A stretch of 64,000 bases of DNA from Ancylostoma caninum. Its lineage: Eukaryota > Nematoda > Chromadorea > Rhabditida > Ancylostomatidae. The stretch spans positions 4,146,001-4,210,000 of the forward strand of contig JBAJFG010000172.1 in NCBI GenBank assembly GCA_037903475.1. Direction: 5' to 3'. Shown here piece by piece: positions 60,361 to 64,000 of the stretch (its first letter is position 1; each line of letters opens with the position of its first letter). The translations under genes and the position numbers were made by a program. A model generated the notes under the pieces. The model was given only the letters and a program-made list of their open reading frames with translations. It made no database searches and was not told the origin of the DNA.

Positions 60361-60689
60361 CGACTGCCAAATTGACCCCTTACAAAATCCGACGTTTTAT
60401 TCTTGATGACCTAATAAAGTGAAGTACAGGTATGCGAAGTTCTAAAGAACAGAGAATATGGAGACTGTTACCTTATAGAAGAAATTTGTTAGAATTCCAT
60501 CGGACAACAAAGGTTAAAAGAAAGCGGTGGATTGAATCGCTCGTTATGTGATGAAACACTAGAAATATGTAGGCGAACAAATTTGTTTTCTCTGCGTATC
60601 TTGAGAAGGCAGAAAGCATTAGGCAAACCCGTGGCGAAGTAAGGAACTAATTTTTCGACAAAGAAACATCGTCAAGCAAGAAATTCTTC

Positions 60690-63674
60690 TTTTTTTTCGT
60701 TTCGCAGCGGGGTCCGCTTTGCTGATCTTTTGACGCCAGAGTGCTCTGTCGTGCGCTTGGTCGGGATGGATCCCAGCCGTCTTGAGGTCACCGTGTACGG
60801 TGTCAAGCCATCGTTGCTTTGATCGTCCTTTAGGGCGCTTTCCTGGTACCTCTACGTCAAAGCCAATCCTACCGACTTTGTCGCCATGAGCGCGAAGAAC
60901 GTGACCAAACCATCGCAGGCGCGCCTCACGGAGCTTGTCGGCTATCGCAGCTACCCCAAATCGCTGTCGTATGTCCTGGTTGCATATGCGATCTAGCTAC
61001 CTGAAGCCACACATCCATCGCAGCATCCTCATCTCAGTGACACTGATTCGGCGTTCCATTTCTTTAGTGGCGGACCAGCACTCGGCACCATACAGCGCGA
61101 CAGGACGTACCACGGTACGGTAGATCTTCGACTTGAGCCGGTCTGGTATGTCCTTGTCGCACAGCACACCAGTCAGCAAGCGCCACTTCAACCACGCAGC
61201 GGCGACGCGTGCGGTGATCTCATGGACGAGGCTGCCGTCTGATGAAACCACTGAGCCGAGGTATTTGAACGTAGCGGCTCGCGGAAGATCCGTGCCATTA
61301 ACTTTGATAGTGGCAGACTCGTGCTCGTCGGTGGTCAAATACTCGGTCTTCTTAACGTTGAGGCGGAGGCCGAACCGTGCCAGCTGGTCACTCCACGTTT
61401 GCGTCTGTCGTTCAAGTTCACTCTTGTCTTCGGGTGCAAGCATTACGTCATCCGCATACAGCAGCGTCCACGGCGCTGGTCTGTGAAGCTCCTTTGTGAT
61501 GGCATCCATGACTACGATGAAAAGAAGCGGGGAAAGGGCTGAGCCTTGGTGTACGTCCACGGTTATGGGGAACTCCGTCGATGTACCCGCGGCCGCCTGC
61601 ACTTTACTCCTGTGATCGGCGTAAAGAATCCGCACCCATTTGATCATCTCTTCGGGAATGCCGTGAAGCCGCAGAGCGCACCAAATGACTTCGTGGGGGA
61701 CGCGGTCAAGCGGGACTTCTCCAGATCTAGGAAAGGTAGGTGCAATGGTCTTTTCTTTTCACGATGCTTCTCGACCAGGAGACGGGCGGCGTGGATGGCA
61801 TCGGTAGTGCTGCATCCGGATACAAAGCCGCATTGGTTGGGAGATAGCTGGACGATTTCGCGAATCCGGCGATCAATGATGCGTTCGAAAATCTTCATGG
61901 TATGCGACAAAAGACGGATTGGTCGATAGTTCGCGCAGTCAGCGGGGCTAACCTTGCCCTTCCAGATTGGGATGGTAGTGCTTCGCTGCCAGTCCACGGG
62001 CACCTTCTTCTCCGCTATGACTAGATTTAAAAATTTCGTTAACCAATCAGCGGAGTTCCAGCACTGCGACTTCCACAATTCTGCTGCCATATCATCTGGA
62101 CCAGTCGCTTTGCCTGGCTTCATTCGCTTCAGTGCATACATGGTCTCTTCGACGGTGATTGGCTGCACTGGTCCGGAGGTGGGCGGAACTTCTTGGACGG
62201 ATGAATGGGCAAATTCTTCCGTTGAGACCTTCTCAAAATAATCCTTCCATCGTTGCATCACCTTCTTGTGATCCATCAGGAGGTGGCCTTGCTCGTCGTT
62301 GACGCCGTGAAACTTCTCGACGTCGTCTGCTTGGCGCTGACGCCATTTCGCGAGTCGGTAGATGAAGCGCTCACCGTCCCTCGAGTCCAACTTCTTACAG
62401 ACTTCATCGTTATGAGTCGCCTTCGCTGCGGCTACAGCCTTCTTAGCAGCCCTTTTCGCTTCGCGGTAACTCCTCCAGTTGTCGTTCGTTTTATTGTCAA
62501 GGAAGAAGTGGTAGAGCCGCTTCTTCTCGCGAACTTTCGCCCTCACTTCCTCTGTCCAAAGCCAAGTCTTTTTGTCAATCTTCCGTCGATCAGGTCTGGT
62601 CGTGCTGAGTTCGGAGCGAGCAGTTGCGAGGACAGCATCAGTTACCTTTTGCCATGTTTCGTCGACGTTTATGATGGGTGGCAACTGAATGTGAGAGATG
62701 ACTGCTATTTCTTCCTCTCTTAATCTCCACCAGTTGATTCGAGCCGGCCCACATCGTTTGAAGCGCTTCTTGTTTGGCGGCGTGATTTTCATTGTGCAGA
62801 TTAGCGGCCGGTGTTGCGACGCGACCGTCTCATACGATACGACTTTTGCGTCCCTGACGAGATTCTGGTCTTGATACCTCCCTAGCACGTAGTCGATCTG
62901 TGTCGTGTTGCTGCGGCTGTAGAAAAAGACGAGGTGGGATGGTCGCTTCCGAAATCTCGTGTTCGTTATAACAAGATTATGAGACTCGGCGTAATCGAGA
63001 ATGCACTCGCCATCCTCGTTACGCACCCCGTATCCGAAGCCGCCGTGGCATCTGTAGCCGTCCTTCGTCGATCCTACGTGCCCATTCAAGTCCCCTGCAA
63101 TAATGACCGTATTTTCTGGTGGTGCTGCAGCGGTCTTCTCGTCAATCAGCGCCCAGAAGTCGTCTTTGGCTCGGTCTGAACATCCGGTGTGTGGGGCGTA
63201 TGCCGAGAAAAAATGGATGCGCCTTTCCAACGTGACGACAACAATCTTCATAAGACAGTCGTCAAAACGCTCCACGCCTTCTATGGAATCCCTGAACCGT
63301 TCGGAGACAATGATGCCGACACCATTTCTTGTACCTGGGCTACCATTGTAGACGATTTTTAATCCGCACCCGATCTCCTTGGATTTGCTGCCAGACCAGC
63401 TCGTCTCCTGCACCGCACACAAGTCGATTCGACGGCGCTGCAGTGCTGCTGCCAGTTCAAATAAACGGCCTATCAACGTGCCGACGTTCAAAGTAGTAAT
63501 ACGCGTCTTGGTCACGTTGTTATCCTTAACGACTCGCCTGCTTGCCCCCCGATGCCGCCGTTCGCGAAGCATCGGGGACCCTCGCATATTATTGTCCACA
63601 CTCACCGGGTCCCGCGAGTGGGCGTCGATTCCCGCGTACGCCGTAGCCTTCTTCTTAAATCCATTTGACGTCAT
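60690..63674 (-). pseudogene. Endonuclease-reverse transcriptase of the RTE-like element, broken by a frameshift and a stop
   Basis: The first frame (63674-61644, 676 codons) starts with an APE endonuclease: TLNVGTL, CAVQETSW, IIAGDLNGHVG, TQIDYVLGR and SQHRPL supply the expected N, E, D-N, D and H positions. Reverse transcriptase follows: GKATGPDDM, IPIWKGK...ANYRPI, QCGFVSGCSTTDAIH, and LDLEK at the start of motif A. Near 61705-61725 a one-base shift breaks motif A. The next frame (to 60997) carries HQGSALSPLLF (motif B), LLYADDVML (catalytic motif C), LRLNVKKTEYL and FKYLGSVV. A TAG at 60997-60999 then interrupts the C-terminal part (LREARLRWFGHV...), which stays open to about 60690. Two lesions in ~3 kb suggest a young copy that can no longer move by itself. 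Confidence 0.88.
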
Positions 63675-64000
63675 GGTCCATTAGATGTGACGTGGGGTGT
63701 TCGTCAGCCGGCCTGTCACTACGGCCTGTCGCCGGCATTCGAATGACGATGAGAAGGATTCCCCTCGTGGACAAGGGACTTATTTGTTAGAGGCGGCCCC
63801 TACTCGCCTCTCATGCGCTTCCCAGCCGTTAGAATGCGAGCTTTTGGCCAAATCCGAACTGCAGGATACAGCCCACACAAAGCATTTGCACACACCCACG
63901 CGTGTGAGTGCATGTTCACACTCATATGCCGGCCGTATGAATCTAATCCAGCACTGTCGAACTAAGGAGTCCATCCCCTAGATCTACCCGCGTCGCAGGG
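60690..64000 (-). mobile_element. Nearly full-length RTE-like non-LTR retrotransposon (continues to the window edge)
   Basis: Covers a 5' leader (63675-64000), the coding region (63674 to about 60690) and an A-rich 3' end (aaacgaaaaaaaag on the minus strand). The leader contains aggggatggactcc near 63970 (minus strand), shared with the relic at 56.5 kb. There are no long terminal repeats. The 5' end may lie beyond the window. GC content is clearly higher than in flanking DNA, as expected of a recent insert. Confidence 0.85.

Noticed and set aside
61133..62723. Several long plus-strand frames (117-156 codons)
   Set aside because: Antisense shadows of the retrotransposon coding region, whose motifs are all on the minus strand.
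60690..64000. Endogenous retrovirus or LTR element
   Set aside because: No long terminal repeats, gag, protease or integrase; APE endonuclease before RT marks a non-LTR element.

Overview
The window looks like nuclear DNA of a parasitic strongylid nematode, most likely a hookworm (Ancylostoma/Necator type). Reasons: multi-exon genes with short consensus introns, secreted double-CAP proteins of the hookworm ASP (Ancylostoma-secreted protein, SCP/TAPS) kind, RTE-like and mariner-like transposon remains, many inverted-repeat elements, and AT-rich intergenic DNA. The species call is inference; the gene-family call is read from motifs.

The main content is a head-to-tail array of four paralogous genes on the minus strand, here named ASP-A (1811-7834), ASP-B (24718-31299), ASP-C (35545-42478) and ASP-D (49537-57903). 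None is a single open frame. I assembled each by hand from splice sites, reading-frame phase and comparison of the four copies. All four have the same 12 exons and intron phases: exon 1 signal peptide; exons 2-5 a degenerate first CAP domain; exon 6 a Cys module plus a mucin-like Ser/Thr linker; exons 7-12 a second CAP domain. Predicted proteins are about 507, 505, 513 and 504 residues. Exon coordinates are good to a base or two.

The copies share a promoter block with a TATA-like box 27-28 nt before the ATG, and a poly(A) signal 112-122 nt after the stop. ASP-C has a probable splice lesion before exon 4. ASP-A and ASP-C are almost identical over the second CAP domain, its introns and the 3' flank, but not over the first domain, which suggests gene conversion or unequal exchange.

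Between and inside the genes lie repeats: a mariner relic (intron 2 of A), foldback DNA at 20.4-22.3 kb, an agcaac-rich repeat at 20.3 and 24.1 kb, a MITE pair (29.1 and 47.5 kb), a TTAA-flanked MITE pair (41.7 and 52.4 kb), a TIR element (40.2-41.0 kb), a 46.2-kb inverted repeat, a microsatellite-bearing repeat (54.7-55.5 kb), RTE-like relics (12.0-12.9, 56.5-57.4, 58.7-60.4 kb) and a nearly complete but broken RTE-like element (60.69-64.0 kb, minus strand). A further ~500-bp module is repeated upstream of the genes. The stretches 1-1.7, 15.5-20.3, 22.8-24.0, 33.8-34.9 and 44-46.1 kb have no gene I can support. I saw no rRNA, tRNA, CRISPR or operon.
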